This document shows, in pieces, positions 5,301 to 5,708 of a stretch of 5,708 nucleotides of DNA. The position numbers were made by a program, and so were the translations under genes. The notes beneath the pieces are model-generated. The model searched no databases. It was not told where the DNA came from and saw only the letters and a program-made list of their open reading frames with translations. Position 1 is the first letter of the stretch. The number at the start of each line of letters is the position of its first letter. The stretch spans positions 1-5,708 of the forward strand of contig CAKZMS010000338.1 of NCBI GenBank assembly GCA_937128785.1, in the 5' to 3' direction. The stretch comes from an uncultured Opitutaceae bacterium. GTDB taxonomy: Bacteria > Verrucomicrobiota > Verrucomicrobiia > Opitutales > Opitutaceae.

Positions 5301-5708
5301 TACGCGGGCATCCAGGCCAACATCCGGCGGTGGCCAGCTGATCGGCGGGCCATCTTCTGGTACTGGATGACCCGAACGCTCCAACCCCTCCGAAGCTGAC
5401 AGAACCGAGCGGGCCAAATCCGCAAAGTCACCCTCGGTCGCATTTGCTGTGGGCTGAACGACGACCGAGACGATCTGACCATTGCGTGCCTTGCTGTTGG
5501 ACCAACGGCAGGACAAACCGGTTAGGTCGGGCTGTGCACCCGGTTTGGCAGGCGGCACCGTAAAGGTACCAGCCTTCATCTGCGCCTCGGCCCAGGCCAA
5601 CCCGCCGCCTGAGAACATGGCGTAATCTACCCCGTCAGACGGCGCATAGCGCGCGACCCGCAGGTCTTTTCCTGCCTTACGAATTTCAGCAACCGGAACC
5701 AACGCCGC
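5178..5708 (-). CDS. DUF3095 family protein, fragment (start beyond right edge, 3' end lost at junction)
   Basis: The minus-strand frame enters from the right edge (AALVPVAEIRKAG). It contains blocks I associate with the C-terminal half of DUF3095 proteins: RVARYAPSDGVDYAMFSGGG, LAWAEAQMKAG, PDLTGLSCRW, and a later Leu-rich segment (LLGQNFLIALLF) with GNFEPGHY. DUF3095 proteins are uncharacterised and often linked to nucleotide-cyclase-like folds; function here is unknown. The TTG at 5702 is mid-protein, not a start. Homology stops near 5178, where family members should continue with an NSDFRK-like motif. The frame then stays open by chance to a stop at 4692, antisense to the receiver and kinase genes; that tail is not expected to be real. 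By eye the fragment is more GC-rich than the kinase region, consistent with a different origin. Confidence 0.65.

Overview
The window is bacterial: compact, with short intergenic gaps, four-base ATGA stop/start overlaps and a typical two-component signalling operon. The divergent LuxR-type output domain of the response regulator and the moderate GC content remind me of Verrucomicrobiota/PVC-type bacteria. That is a weak impression from memory; no rRNA, tRNA or marker gene is present to settle it.

Left part (1-720, minus strand): two overlapping genes. A 149-residue protein of unknown function (708 to 259) overlaps by 17 bases the start of a Fur-family regulator (275 running off the left edge), whose winged-helix DNA-binding half is inside the window. 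Middle part (720-2500): gene-poor. It holds a minus-strand predicted lipoprotein (1751 to 1224) with a Cys/His/Asp arrangement like transglutaminase-like or papain-like cysteine enzymes, and a plus-strand open stretch (1812-2063) that reads like protein but has no usual start codon. It also holds two diverged copies of a hairpin-plus-T-tract element (around 739-831 and 2082-2175) and a nested inverted repeat (2232-2314). An AT-rich stretch with GGTAA/TTACC motifs (2398-2487) precedes the signalling operon.

Right part (2513-5300, plus strand): response regulator (receiver plus LuxR-like HTH), a soluble PAS-PAS histidine kinase with an extra N-terminal region, and the first 37 or so residues of a second response regulator. 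The ATGA overlaps at both joints argue for one co-transcribed, translationally coupled unit. The likely scheme is that the kinase senses a cytoplasmic signal through its PAS domains and autophosphorylates His418. It would then phosphorylate the DNA-binding regulator and/or the second receiver.

Right end (5178-5708): the second receiver breaks off after its first helix, and from there the minus strand encodes a fragment of a DUF3095 protein cut at its C-terminal side. Two unrelated genes in opposite orientation meet within about 30 bases, so this is either a real rearrangement or a chimeric join. I see no CRISPR array, transposase, tRNA or rRNA. The clearest possibly undescribed items are the paired hairpin element and the uncharacterised N-terminal region of the kinase.
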